Shown: positions 46,251-58,425 of the stretch, in pieces | Numbering within the stretch: position 1 is the stretch's first letter | Layout of the letters: every line of letters starts with the position of its first letter | Assembly: GCF_018408575.1 (NCBI RefSeq) | Contig: NZ_AP023418.1 | Span: forward strand, 1,268,415-1,332,414 | Source of the DNA: Vescimonas coprocola | Lineage (GTDB): Bacteria > Bacillota > Clostridia > Oscillospirales > Oscillospiraceae | DNA length: 64,000 nucleotides | Direction: 5' to 3' | The notes under the pieces: generated by a model | Told to the model about the DNA's origin: nothing | The model's input: only the letters and a program-made list of their open reading frames with translations | The model's database searches: none | Program-made: the position numbers and the translations under genes

Positions 46251-46886
46251 ATGAAGCGATCTTTGACTCAAAAATTAGGGCTGCTGGGCGTTGTCAGCTT
46301 TCTTTCGTACACGGCGGCGGTCGTGTTTGCGCCGCTGACCTATCCCGGCTATAACTGGATGGCACAGGCTGTCAGCGACCTGAGTGCCGCCAATGCGCCA
46401 TCGCTGGCACTCTGGAATCAGCTGAGCGCCCTTTACAATGCGTGCGAGGTCGTTTGCGCGACCGTCGTCTGTATCGGCATCCAAGGACAGAAAACCAAGC
46501 TGCTCCGTTCGGGCATTTATCTGTTCGCCATCATGGAGTGGATCTCGGCGGTCGGGTATCGGATGTTCCCGCTCAGTAGCAGCGGCTATGCCGGGGCCTT
46601 TCAGGATGTGATGCACATGGTCACAACCGCTTTGGTGGTGCTGCTGTCCATCGTATCACTGACCATGATCATCGTCGCAGGAGCCAAGAGCAAAAACTGT
46701 CGTTCTTATGGTGTCTGCGCCGCTGTCGCATTGGCCATGATGCTTGTGGGCGCAATGGGTATGAAAATCGTCCCTGCCGAGTATTTCGGCGTGGTCGAGC
46801 GTTTCAGCGTGTTTGCTGCAACAGGCTTCAATGCGGCGCTTGGCATTCACCTGTTTTGTATGAAACCAAAAGAAATCAAGGAGTAA
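46251..46886 (+). CDS. DUF998 membrane protein
   Basis: 211 residues with six transmembrane helices. It contains YPGYNWMAQAVSDLSAANAPS, the DUF998 signature in the first loop, and YRMFPLSSSGYAGAFQDVMHMVTTALVV. The start at 46251 follows AGGGAGCG. It lies between tetR and clpP, with 6 bp to clpP, so all three are probably one operon. DUF998 proteins have no established function. Confidence 0.8.
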   Translation: MKRSLTQKLGLLGVVSFLSYTAAVVFAPLTYPGYNWMAQAVSDLSAANAPSLALWNQLSALYNACEVVCATVVCIGIQGQKTKLLRSGIYLFAIMEWISAVGYRMFPLSSSGYAGAFQDVMHMVTTALVVLLSIVSLTMIIVAGAKSKNCRSYGVCAAVALAMMLVGAMGMKIVPAEYFGVVERFSVFAATGFNAALGIHLFCMKPKEIKE

Positions 46887-46892
46887 ACATAT

Positions 46893-47483
46893 ATGAGCAT
46901 CATTCCCTATGTGATCGAACAAACCAGTCGCGGCGAACGTAGCTACGACATTTTTTCCCGGCTCCTCTCCGACCGAATTGTTTTTCTCGGTGAGGAAGTA
47001 ACGGACGCATCCGCCAGTTCCATCGTCGAGCAGATGCTGTTTCTGGAAGCACAAGACCCAGACAAGGATATTCAGTTCTACATCAACAGCCCCGGAGGCT
47101 CGGTCACGGCCGGGTTTGCGATTTACGACACCATGCAGTATCTCAAGTGCGACGTGTCCACCATCTGCATCGGTCTGGCCGCGAGCTTCGGCGCTTTCCT
47201 GTTAGCAGGCGGCGCAAAGGGCAAGCGGATCGCACTGCCGAATGCGGAAAACATGATCCACCAGCCGCTGATCGCTGGGAACGGCGTACACGGCCCGGTC
47301 ACGGATATTCAGATCGTGACCGAACAAATGCAGAAAACCAAACAGCGGCTGACCCGCATTCTTTCCGAGAATACGGGAAAAACCTTTGCACAGGTTGCCG
47401 CCGATACGGAGCGCGACAACTACATGTCGGCGCAGGAAGCCCTTGCTTACGGGCTGATCGACAAAATTATTGACAAGAGATAA
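46893..47483 (+). CDS. clpP: ClpP-type serine protease (accessory copy)
   Basis: 196 residues, full length. Catalytic residues are S98 (GLAASFG), H123 (MIHQPL) and the Asp of DTERDN, and the head motif [11 protein letters not shown] is intact. AAGGAG precedes the ATG. The usual neighbours clpX and tig are absent; instead it follows tetR and a DUF998 gene and precedes acetyltransferases within a mobile element. It is therefore likely an extra copy beside a housekeeping clpP elsewhere. It could form mixed 14-mers, or confer tolerance to ClpP-directed stress; both are speculation. Confidence 0.92.
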   Translation: MSIIPYVIEQTSRGERSYDIFSRLLSDRIVFLGEEVTDASASSIVEQMLFLEAQDPDKDIQFYINSPGGSVTAGFAIYDTMQYLKCDVSTICIGLAASFGAFLLAGGAKGKRIALPNAENMIHQPLIAGNGVHGPVTDIQIVTEQMQKTKQRLTRILSENTGKTFAQVAADTERDNYMSAQEALAYGLIDKIIDKR

Positions 47484-47494
47484 GGAGAAACGCC

Positions 47495-48122
47495 ATGTCA
47501 GAAAAGAAGATCACCATTCGTTTGGAAACCAAAGATGACTATCGCAATGTTGAAAACCTGACCCGCGAGGCCTTTTGGAATGTCTACCGCCCCGGCTGCA
47601 TGGAGTACTATGTGCTGCACTGCTATCGGGATGACCCGGCATTTGTGCCGGAGCTGGACTTCGTCATGGAGCTGGACGGCGAGCTGATCGGGCAGGTCAT
47701 CTACGTGTGGTCGGAAATCGACTGCGATGACGGAAGAAAGGTGCCGATCATGACCTTCGGCCCCATCGGCATTGCGCCCGCATACAAGCGGCAGGGCTAC
47801 GGAAAGAAGCTGCTGGACTATTCCATGGAAAAAGCCAAGGAAATGGGTGCAGGAGCACTTGCCATCACCGGCAATATTGACTTTTACGGCAAGTCCGGCT
47901 TTGTGCCTGCCAAAATAAAGGGTATCCGCTATGCCGACGACCCTGAAGCGGATTATTTTCTCATCAAGGAGCTGACGCCCGGTTTTTTGGACGGTATCTC
48001 CGGCACCTACAAAGACCCAGTGGGATATTTTGTCTGTGAGAAAGACCCGGAGGGCTTTGAACGATTTGAAGCGACTTTTCCGAAGAAGGAAAAGCGGAAG
48101 CTGACAGGGGCAACTGTTCTGA
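47495..48122 (+). CDS. GNAT acetyltransferase (stop probably displaced by one extra G)
   Basis: About 208 residues: IRLETKDDYRNVENLTREAFW, then GPIGIAPAYKRQGYGKKLLDYSMEKAKEMG (acetyl-CoA loop) and FYGKSGFVPA. As written the frame reads on into the next gene. A run of four G (48107-48110) replaced by three would end the protein at TGA 48120-48122 with a GQLF tail, which is how such proteins usually end. The gene lies 11 bp after clpP. The substrate is unknown. Confidence 0.8.
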
Positions 48123-48136
48123 ACAGGAGGAAAAAA

Positions 48137-48505
48137 ATGGCATCCGGTAAAGAGTATCTTCATTTCATTCTGGAACAGCTATCCGATCTGGACGATATTT
48201 CTTACCGTCCTATGATGGGAGAATTTATCCTCTATTACCGAGGTAAAATCGTCGGTGGAATCTATGATGATCGACTGCTTGTAAAGAAAACAAGATCCGC
48301 TCTGGAACTTATGCCTGCGGCAATCTGTGAGCTCCCGTATGAGGGAGCGAAAGAAATGCTGCTGGTGGATGAAGTTGATAGCAAAGTGTTTCTTACAGAG
48401 CTCTTTGAGGCAATGTTCGATGAATTGCCATCGCCAAAACGAAAGAACAACGGCATTGGAGGAATAACCGATGAACTATATTCGGATCACAAAAGAAAAT
48501 ATTGA
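48137..48505 (+). CDS. TfoX N-terminal-domain protein
   Basis: About 122 residues beginning MASGKEYLHFILEQLSDLDDISYRPMMGEF and containing GGIYDDRLLVK, ELPYEGAKEMLLVDEVD and FLTELFEAMFDELP, the pattern of small stand-alone TfoX_N proteins of clostridia. AGGAGG precedes this ATG, showing that it is normally a separate gene. As written it is in frame with the upstream GNAT, but that apparent fusion depends on one extra G. Despite the name, a role in competence is not shown for such proteins. Its last 35 bases overlap the next gene. Confidence 0.8.
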   Translation: MASGKEYLHFILEQLSDLDDISYRPMMGEFILYYRGKIVGGIYDDRLLVKKTRSALELMPAAICELPYEGAKEMLLVDEVDSKVFLTELFEAMFDELPSPKRKNNGIGGITDELYSDHKRKY

Positions 48506-49211
48506 CAAGGAACATATCTGCTGCGCCATGTCCGGTAAGCAGAGCGTCGCAAAAAAAGAATGGCTGCGGCAGCGCTTTGATGATGGACTTGTTTTCTATC
48601 GCAGCGAAGAACGCGGTAAATGCTTTATCGAATACATTCCGGCTGAAAACGCATGGGTGCCTATTGAGGCAGACGGCTATCTCTACATTGACTGTCTCTG
48701 GGTATCCGGTTCCATGAAGGGACACGGATACTCAAATGATCTGCTGGAGGCGTGCATCCGTGATGCCAAGGCGCAGGGGAAGAAAGGTATTTGCATTCTG
48801 TGCGCGGAGGGCAGGAAGCGGGAATTTCTTGCTGACCCGAAATTCCTTGCCTACAAAGGGTTCCGTGTGGCAGACATATCCGACTGCGGGATCAATCTCA
48901 TGTACCTTTCCATTGAACCGACTGCACAGATGCCGAAGTTCCGGGAATGCGCGAAGCATCCGGCGATTGAAGATAACGGTTTTGTTCTGTATTACACCGA
49001 TCAGTGTCCCTACACCTATTATTGGGTACCAAGGGTGCAGGAGGTGGCGAAGGAACATGGTATCCCGTTCAAGGCCATCCATATCACTGACAAAGAATCT
49101 GCACAGAATGTACCCGCACCGGTCACGACCTATGCCCTGTTCCGGGACGGTCAGTTTCTGACACAGAGTATTCAGTCGGATAAAAAATTCCTGGCGCTGG
49201 CGGGCTTGTAA
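48471..49211 (+). CDS. GNAT acetyltransferase with C-terminal YoaP domain
   Basis: 246 residues. The N-terminal half is a GNAT fold (YLYIDCLWVSGSMKGHGYSNDLLEACIRDAKAQGKKGI). From about 165 a YoaP-like thioredoxin-type domain follows: GFVLYYTDQCPYTYYWVPRVQEVAKEHGIPFK. A single Cys is kept in DQCPYTYYW where a CxxC would be needed for disulfide exchange. GGAGG in the preceding gene gives the ribosome site. The function is unknown. Confidence 0.8.
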   Translation: MNYIRITKENIDKEHICCAMSGKQSVAKKEWLRQRFDDGLVFYRSEERGKCFIEYIPAENAWVPIEADGYLYIDCLWVSGSMKGHGYSNDLLEACIRDAKAQGKKGICILCAEGRKREFLADPKFLAYKGFRVADISDCGINLMYLSIEPTAQMPKFRECAKHPAIEDNGFVLYYTDQCPYTYYWVPRVQEVAKEHGIPFKAIHITDKESAQNVPAPVTTYALFRDGQFLTQSIQSDKKFLALAGL

Positions 49212-49274
49212 AACTGATTGTAGCGAAATGCAAGCATGCGATGCCGTCGAAAAGATAGCAGGAGGCAATAACCA

Positions 49275-49826
49275 TTGCAATACGAAAAAGAAATTATCTT
49301 AAAGGACGGCGCGAAATGCCTTCTTCGCGGAGCGGGTGAAGCTGATGCCGCCGAAGTGCTCCGCACTTTTGATCTCACGCATGCAGAAACGGACTATTTT
49401 CTGACCTATCCGGAGGAAAATTCGTTCACCGTCCAAGAGGAAGCAAAATTTTTGAAGGCGCGCAGCGAAAGCAAAAAATGCCATCGAAATTGCGGCGTTC
49501 GTTGACGCCAGGATTGCCGGAACAGCGGGCATTGATCCGATTGATGACAAGGAAAAGATTCGCCATCGTGCGGACTTCGGCATCGCCATTGAAAAAAGCC
49601 TACTGGGGGGCGCGGCATCGGGAAGGCTCTTACGCTTGCGTGCATCGAATGCGCGAAGCAAGCGGGATACCTGCAAATAGAGCTGGAGGTCGTAGCAGAG
49701 AACGCATCTGCTGTCCGGCTGTATGAATCGGTCGGATTTCAGGAATATGGTCGCAATCCAAGAGGTTTCCGTGCAAGAAGCGGCTGGCAAACGCTTGTTC
49801 TTATGAGGCTTGAACTCGATTCTTAA
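49275..49826 (+). pseudogene. GNAT acetyltransferase with three homopolymer frameshifts
   Basis: Frame 1 encodes YEKEIILKDGAKCLLRGAGEADAAEVLRTF and more, to a six-A run (49473-49478). The next frame gives AIEIAAFVDARIAGTAGIDPIDDKEK up to another six-A run (49592-49597), and a six-G run (49605-49610) leads to GIGKALTLACIECAKQAGY, LEVVAENASAVRLYESVGFQEYG and a stop at 49826. Deleting one base at each run gives an intact 182-residue acetyltransferase. Confidence 0.75.
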
Positions 49827-49928
49827 GCACCCCTCGGTTTCATAACCCCGTCGGTGCCTTTCGCAGAAAGGCGGATTATACCTATGAACCTGCCATTGGA
49901 AGACCATTTGTACTTTTCCATCCAATCC

Positions 49929-50614
<686 letters not shown>

Positions 50615-50663
50615 CTTTTCAAGTGCATTCGGATATGCTTTCTCTATAAAAGGAGAAAGTACT

Positions 50664-50906
50664 ATGAATATTGGAGAAGCTGTTAAAGAGAGAATTATAG
50701 AGTTATGTCGGGAGCGGGATATTTCCATCAACAAACTGTGCAACATGAGCGGTGTCACGCAATCGACTGTCAATAATATTGTCAGAGGACGCAACAACAG
50801 TGCAACGATTTCAACCATCAAAAAGCTATGCGATGGCTTGGGTATCACGATTCAGGAGTTTTTTGCGTCAAATCTGTTTACCGAGTTGGAGCAGGAGATC
50901 GAATAA
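50664..50906 (+). CDS. XRE-family regulator
   Basis: 80 residues. The Cro/CI helix-turn-helix is ISINKLCNMSGVTQSTVNNIVRGRNNSATISTIKKLCDGLGITIQEFF. AAAGGAG precedes the ATG. It is divergent from the resolvase gene and shares with it a 15-bp inverted repeat. Confidence 0.9.
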   Translation: MNIGEAVKERIIELCRERDISINKLCNMSGVTQSTVNNIVRGRNNSATISTIKKLCDGLGITIQEFFASNLFTELEQEIE

Positions 50907-50942
50907 TATGGGCGGCGACTGCTACGATGCCGCCGCCTGACG

Positions 50943-52645
50943 TTATCTCTCCCAATGCTCTTTTTTCTTGGACTGATTTTGCGGAACTGTTCTCTGTTCT
51001 TTCTGCCGCCGCATAATGAGCTGTCGCACTTGCCGTTCTTCTGTGTCCTCTCCAAGCAGACGCGATGCTTCCTGCTTGGCGCTGAGCAGCACAATAAGAG
51101 ATGGCTTCTCCTGCATGGTGTCCTCTAATTGCTTTTTGACTGCCTTTTCCAGCGCAGGGCGAATGACCTGCCGTGCTTTGTACAGCTCTACCGGGTCAAA
51201 ATCCGCAGCCTGCGCTTTCAGTTCAGCGTATTCATCCAAAGCCTTATCCAACTCGGCAGAGTATTTCTGCTCCTGCGCCTCCAGCTTTTTTAGACCGGCC
51301 TCCATGGTGGCAATATCCTTGCGGAACGCCTCAGCGCCTGCATCCTCCGCATACTCAAATCTTTGCAAAAGGAGTGCCTTTTCGGAACGGAGTTCTTCCA
51401 AATCTTCTGTCAGCTCGGTAATGCAGACAGCCAGCGTTTTGTGGCGTTTCACATGGTATATTGGCAATTCCTTTTTCTCAGCAACCAGCGCTTTGCGCTC
51501 CTTGCTCTTTTTCTTGATTTGCTGCACCAGACCGGTGTAACGCTCCAGCTCCGGCTTCCATACGGCGAGAGATTTTTGAATATGCGATTTGCCGCTGCGA
51601 ATATGCGAGAGCTGATAACAGAAGATCAGCACACGGCTGCGTAGCTTTTCCAGCCCTTCCGCAATGGCGGGGACAGTACGAGCGACCAGTGCGGCTAGCT
51701 TCTTGATTTCGGCTTTCAGCTCCCGCAGCAGCGCATTGTCCGCCCTGATCTGCCGGTTGATCTCGCAGCGGTCAGCAGATGATCCCTTTCCGCTCCAGCG
51801 CCCGTGCGGTCACTCCCTCATGGATGGTAGGCTGCTCATCCAGACCTCTGGCTGCGTTGCTGCGGTGGTCGATTCGCTCCGCCCGTCCGGCGCGCTCCAG
51901 ATAGAGATTGGTCACATCCGCCCATGCAGCCCGCCATGCCGCAAGCTGCTCCTCACTGTTCCAGCGCTCGGAGATAGGGATTCTGTCTGCCGTAGCGGGT
52001 GCTTTTGGGGTGCTTATCTGCACGGGCAAGCCCCTGCGCATCGGCCTCGGAAGGAACCATATACACCTTCTTTTTGCCGACCTTGTAGGGATATTGTTTC
52101 TCCCATCGCTCGTTCTGTGCCGCCTTAAACTCAGCGGCAGTAAAACCTCGTTCCTCACCGTTTCTCATGCAGAGATATTCCTTCTCGGTCTTGTACTGCC
52201 AGTGTCCCTGCTCATCCAACGGGCGCACCGTCAAGAGAATGTGGGCATGAGGGTTGCGACCGTCGGTGTCGTGGATGGCTGCGTCGGCGCACATTCCATC
52301 GGCCACAAACTGCTCCCGGATAAATTCTTGCAGCAACTCAATCTGCTCCTCACGGTTCAGCTCTATGGGCAAGGCAACGACAAATTCCCGTGCCAAACGG
52401 CTGTCTTTGGCTGTCTCCACTTCCTCCACGGCGTTCCAGAGCTTTTCACGATCTTGCCATTCCTGCGGGGCATATTCCGGCAGAAACACTTCCTGCCAGA
52501 CAAGTCCCTGTTTTTTTGTGTAGTCATGCTGTATCCCGTCGTAATCGTTATACAAGCGGGAGCAGCTCAGATAAGCGGAGGCGGCCACAGCGGAGCGTCC
52601 CGCACCCCGGCTGACCACCTTCGCTTCCAGATGGTAAATTGCCAT
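50943..52645 (-). pseudogene. mobL: MobA/MobL relaxase with two frameshifts
   Basis: From ATG 52645: MAIYHLEAKVVSRGAGRSAVAASAYLS, the MobA/MobL start with its tyrosine, then NPHAHILLTVRPL (metal-binding HxH) and KHPKSTRYGRQNP. A GGG at 51977-51979 (two expected) and an extra A at 51774 (plus-strand reading) shift the frame twice. The coiled-coil C-terminal half continues to 50943. With single-base corrections it would be a 567-residue relaxase. The relaxase nicks oriT, which lies about 290 bp upstream (52928-52941). Confidence 0.85.
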
Positions 52646-52848
52646 TGTTCGTTCACCTCGTTTTCTTTTTTCTGTTTCTCTTTTGTAAAAGAGAAAATGG
52701 ACGGGCTGAACGCCTGTCCATTTCTGCGGCAAAGCTGCCGGTGGCAGGTTTGCGCAGGCGGTTGGAAAATAGCGTCGGTTGAAGCGACGGTATTTGCCCA
52801 ATCGCGCAGACGATGACAGCAGCATCCGCAAATGCTGTGGCATTGTCT

Positions 52849-52870
52849 GTCGCTTTCCGCAGAAAGCGAC
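52849..52870. repeat. Perfect 9-bp hairpin in the mob intergenic region
   Basis: GTCGCTTTC / GAAAGCGAC with a 4-nt loop, between mobL and the oriT core. Confidence 0.7.
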
Positions 52871-52904
52871 ATCCCCCTCGGAGAGCGCACGATGCCGCAG
52901 GCAT

Positions 52905-52941
52905 ACCACCGCCCCTTCGGGGTGGTGAGTAAGTGCGCCCT
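52905..52941 (+). other. oriT: Putative oriT with RSF1010-like nic
   Basis: A hairpin, CACCGCCCC / GGGGTGGTG (52907-52915 and 52919-52927), is followed by AGTAAGTGCGCCCT. TAAGTGCG/CCCT is the nic sequence of RSF1010/R1162 (MobQ family), which likewise lies just after a hairpin. The inferred nick is between 52937 and 52938 on the plus strand. The region 52646-52993 has no gene and sits directly upstream of a MobA/MobL gene, the expected place for an oriT. Confidence 0.75.
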
Positions 52942-52993
52942 TTGGGAGAAAAAAGAGGAAGGTCCCCGGTTTCCCGGAGACCTCCCAGCAGAT

Positions 52994-53203
52994 TCAATCG
53001 TGCTGCGGCAGCTTCTGTATCAGATAATCCTCCAGTACAGTCGGCTCCATCGTCCGCACTTCTGGCAGCACCTTTTCCAGAATTGCGCCCTCCTGAATGA
53101 GCCTGCGTGTTCTGGCTTTGCGCTCCTTGACCCGATCCCGCGCCTGCGCTTCTTCCAACCGGTGCTGTGCCTGCAACAGTTTCTTTTCCGCATCTGTCAT
53201 CAT
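52994..53203 (-). CDS. DUF3847-like small mobilization-region protein
   Basis: 69 residues, mostly one charged helix: DAEKKLLQAQHRLEEAQARDRVKERKARTRRLIQEGAILEKV. AAGGAGG precedes paired ATGs at 53203/53200. Such proteins typically lie next to mobA/mobL across oriT in these elements and may be relaxosome accessory factors (inference). Confidence 0.75.
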   Translation of the reverse strand: MMTDAEKKLLQAQHRLEEAQARDRVKERKARTRRLIQEGAILEKVLPEVRTMEPTVLEDYLIQKLPQHD

Positions 53204-53216
53204 GCGAAAGCCCTCC

Positions 53217-53432
53217 TTATCTTCGTTTCTGCCAGACGATTTCATAGCCCAGCGCGTCGGCAAGCTGGACAGCTTCGACATAGCGCAGGGATTCCTGCTG
53301 GAGCTTATTGGACAGGTTTGATACGCTGTCAGACCAGCCGTGTTCGTCCCGCAGCAGATCGACCACCTCCTGCATGGTCATGCCCTGACGGACGATGTAC
53401 GACTTGATCTCATTTCTCAGATTGGATTTCAT
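53217..53432 (-). CDS. Small mobile-element protein, HTH-like
   Basis: 71 residues: NLRNEIKSYIVRQGMTMQEVVDLLRDEHGWSDSVSNLSNKLQQESLRYVEAVQLADALGYEIVW. The middle looks like a helix-turn-helix similar to XRE proteins. The ATG at 53432 follows GGAGG. It recurs in clostridial conjugative elements; its function is not established. It lies 13 bp before the DUF3847-like gene, likely in the same operon. Confidence 0.7.
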   Translation of the reverse strand: MKSNLRNEIKSYIVRQGMTMQEVVDLLRDEHGWSDSVSNLSNKLQQESLRYVEAVQLADALGYEIVWQKRR

Positions 53433-53740
53433 CAACTTTTTACCTCCATTTTTCGTGATATTGGTTTTTGAGTAAGTGAACTGTGTGCGCTTTGCAGTGA
53501 AAAATCTGCCATGCCGCAAATCCGCTCAGATTTCCGTCCGTGATGCCCTGTTCACAACTTCGCCCTATCGGCTTCATCGTTCTGTGTGAGAGCATACGGA
53601 ACGGCAGAATATGCCGCCGTCAGGTGCAGCGCCTTCGCGCTTCGGTAAATCACCGGATGGTGCAGTCCGTTCGACCTGCGGCAAAAATCTTCACGGATTT
53701 CACAAGCATTGATTTTGGAATAGCAAAATAGAGCCGTCGG

Positions 53741-53927
53741 TGTACGGTTTGGTACGGCAAGCCCGCCTTCTGTACGCTTCTGTACGCCGGTTTTGCGTAC
53801 CGGCCGCCGATTTGGCGACAGATTTTACACGCTGCCGTGAAATGCTTTACGGTGCGCACAAGCAAAAGCGGGTTTTTTAGGATGGAATCAAAAACAGCCG
53901 TACAGAGTGTACGGCGTGTACGGCAAT
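53741..53927. repeat. Iteron-like GTAC repeats
   Basis: The gap 53433-53948 has no gene. It carries eight short repeats built on TGTACG or GTACGG: TGTACGG at 53741, GGTACGG at 53751, TGTACGC at 53771, TGTACGC at 53781, GCGTACCGG at 53795, CCGTACA at 53899, TGTACGG at 53909 and TGTACGG at 53918. Pairs are spaced 9-10 bp, about one helical turn. Its place beside primase and helicase genes suggests a replication origin. Confidence 0.5.
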
Positions 53928-53948
53928 TTTGAAGTCCGTTTCTCGTTT

Positions 53949-55250
53949 TCAATACGGCAGCGGATTGACTACCTCAATGCCCATAAAGCCACGCACCCGC
54001 TTGCCGCCGACGTGGACATTGTTGGTGGCCTCCACGTTGTAAAGCCGCTCATTTTGTGCAAGCTCAGAGCTGACCCGGTTGGCAGACATGGGCTTCTGCG
54101 CATTATCGTCGCACCATCTTGTGTAGGCTTCATAGATCGCCTTGGAGCTGGCCTCGCTGTCTGCCCGAAAGCGGATATAGCCCTCGGATTGCAGAAACTC
54201 AATCACATTGTTGCTGCTGCGCTTGACCGTCTCCATATTTTCTTTGGCCTTTGAGCTGACTGTGAACTGATAGTTGTCCCCGATCAGCCGGTGCAGCCCC
54301 TCCAGACACCAGAGGAAGATGCCCTCCTTTTCCCGCAGCAGCTTGTCCACCAGAAACGGATCGTCTGCTCTGCCTGCGGGCCGGTCTTTGGTGGTCAGCA
54401 CGATCTGGCGGCGAAAGAAACCGTCGGACTTGTCGTGTAAGGCGGTCAGCGCACCGTTGCCGAAGCAAAGAAAACGCACATAGAGCTGGCTTTGGTAGCT
54501 CTGAACGCCCTTGCGCTCCATATCCATCTTGCACTCGGAGGTCACGATGGACTTGATATAGTTGGTCTTGGGCAGAGCGCTCATATCCATATCGTCATCT
54601 ACCATCAGGAGCTTGTTTTCCAAATCCGCACGGCTGAACCGGTTGCTCTCCACCTTCTGGATGCTGGTGGTATTCATGCTGTCGCCCAGCAGCGAGCGCA
54701 TGACAAGACCGATGCGGCTTTTACCCTCGCCGCCCTTGCCGATGAGCATGAGCATCTTCTGTCCCTTGGTGGTTGGCAGCAGACAGTAGCCTAAAAACTC
54801 CTGCAAGGTGGGAATGTCCTCCGGTTGCAGCAGCTCGGACAGGAATTGCAGCCACTTTTTCGGAGTGGGCGCGTCAGGGTTGTAGGCAACCGTCAGTCGG
54901 TTGTTGCAGTAGCTCTTGACGGCGGTAAAGCTGCCGTCTATGAAATACGTTCCGTTGGAAACATGGATACGGTCGGTCTCAATGGGCAACGGCGGTGAAT
55001 ACGCTTGCAGCTTGATGCTGGCAAGCAGATTTGTCACAACTTTGGACAGTCCGGAGGTCAGAACTCCGGAGATTTCCTCCAGAATGAGATTACCGATCTG
55101 CCCTTCGTCCTCGATGAGACCGTCCACGGTGAACAGCCGCCCGCGCACACATTTCATGGGGTGCTTGTCCAAAAACTGCTGGCAGAACAGCACTTCATTG
55201 ATATGCCTGCCATCGTACCAGTCAGGCCACGCCTGCGGTGTCATTTCCAT
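53949..55250 (-). CDS. D5/DUF5906-type superfamily-3 helicase (primase partner)
   Basis: 433 residues. The helicase core has Walker A IGKGGEGKSR and Walker B LLMVDDDM, then the sensor region RFLCFGNGALTAL. The N-terminal 150 residues resemble D5_N, and the C terminus is a winged-helix-like domain (SSKAIYEAYTRWCDDNAQKPMSANRVSSEL). Its start lies inside the end of the CHC2 gene (29-bp overlap), so the two are coupled and together supply priming and unwinding for replication of the excised element. Confidence 0.85.
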   Translation of the reverse strand: MEMTPQAWPDWYDGRHINEVLFCQQFLDKHPMKCVRGRLFTVDGLIEDEGQIGNLILEEISGVLTSGLSKVVTNLLASIKLQAYSPPLPIETDRIHVSNGTYFIDGSFTAVKSYCNNRLTVAYNPDAPTPKKWLQFLSELLQPEDIPTLQEFLGYCLLPTTKGQKMLMLIGKGGEGKSRIGLVMRSLLGDSMNTTSIQKVESNRFSRADLENKLLMVDDDMDMSALPKTNYIKSIVTSECKMDMERKGVQSYQSQLYVRFLCFGNGALTALHDKSDGFFRRQIVLTTKDRPAGRADDPFLVDKLLREKEGIFLWCLEGLHRLIGDNYQFTVSSKAKENMETVKRSSNNVIEFLQSEGYIRFRADSEASSKAIYEAYTRWCDDNAQKPMSANRVSSELAQNERLYNVEATNNVHVGGKRVRGFMGIEVVNPLPY

Positions 55251-55851
55251 CTTCCAATTCCTCCTTGTGAATTTCCTCTAATCTTCTTCGCAGCCTGTCC
55301 AGCTTGCCGTCTTCCATCTGGTGCTGCACCACTTCGGCGCGTTCATGGGAATCCCCGGCGCACAAAATATCCAGATAGTATTCCGTTTCATCGAGCTTGC
55401 GACAGGCTTCCGTAAACCGTGCGTGAACAGGTTGATCAGGTGACTGCGGCGCATACCGCACCTTCCAGTTCCGCAGCACACGGGCGTAATCAGACAGAAC
55501 AGAAAAGCACAGCCGCTCGTTTTCCATGAGCTGCTGTGCTTCTGTTCGGATGCGTTTTGCGTGAAGCGCTGCTGCGCTGGGCGGCTTGTCCGGGCTGAGA
55601 TGAAAATCTGTCATCAGCTTCCGTGCCGCATCGTAGGGTGAAAGCTGAAACAGCCTGCCCACAAAGTCGATCACATCCCCGTGCTCCCCGCAGGCGAAGC
55701 AATAATAGTGGTCGTCGGCCACATACAGGCTGGGATGTCGGTCATTGTGAAACGGGCAGAGGGCTTTGCCGTATCGGTTCACATCGATCCCGTACAGCTC
55801 TGCCGCTTCCCGCAGATTGATGTTTTCTTTTACGATTTCAAAAATACGCAT
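55222..55851 (-). CDS. CHC2 zinc-finger primase-like protein
   Basis: 209 residues. The DnaG-type zinc ribbon is CPFHNDRHPSLYV ... YYCFACGEHGDVIDFV (C, H, C, C ligands, about 37-64). No TOPRIM catalytic domain follows; the rest is helical. It therefore probably recognises templates or recruits a primase, with the helicase encoded next. The ATG at 55851 follows GGAGG. Confidence 0.85.
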   Translation of the reverse strand: MRIFEIVKENINLREAAELYGIDVNRYGKALCPFHNDRHPSLYVADDHYYCFACGEHGDVIDFVGRLFQLSPYDAARKLMTDFHLSPDKPPSAAALHAKRIRTEAQQLMENERLCFSVLSDYARVLRNWKVRYAPQSPDQPVHARFTEACRKLDETEYYLDILCAGDSHERAEVVQHQMEDGKLDRLRRRLEEIHKEELEDGNDTAGVA

Positions 55852-55920
55852 GATACCTCCATTTCTGCGCAAAAACGGCGGCCTGCCCGATCTGGGGCAA
55901 GCCGCCGTCTGTGTCTTTTC

Positions 55921-58175
<2,255 letters not shown>

Positions 58176-58425
58176 AGGCTTCCTCCTTGCGTAATTTGCT
58201 GGTTTTTGATATAATAAATCCGGTTCCGTTGACTGTAAGCCAACCGTGTCTTTCTGTTGGTTTTCCATGCCCCCATATCCTCCTTTTCTTCGTTGATGGC
58301 TCGGAGAGTAACCTGTGTAACTTGCGTTAAGATTACTTCCTCTACTAATAGGAGAAATACGGGGTGTAAATCGGAACTGTTTTTTGAGAAAAAGAAAAAT
58401 ATTTTTTCGAGGAGGTGAAGCTGTC

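Noticed and set aside
47495-48505. A genuine two-domain GNAT-TfoX protein
   Set aside because: The ribosome site plus ATG at the junction and the natural stop one base away argue for two genes.
58384-58425. An upstream TTG start for the sigma-like factor
   Set aside because: A strong GGAGGTGA site stands 7 bp before GTG 58426, so that codon is preferred.
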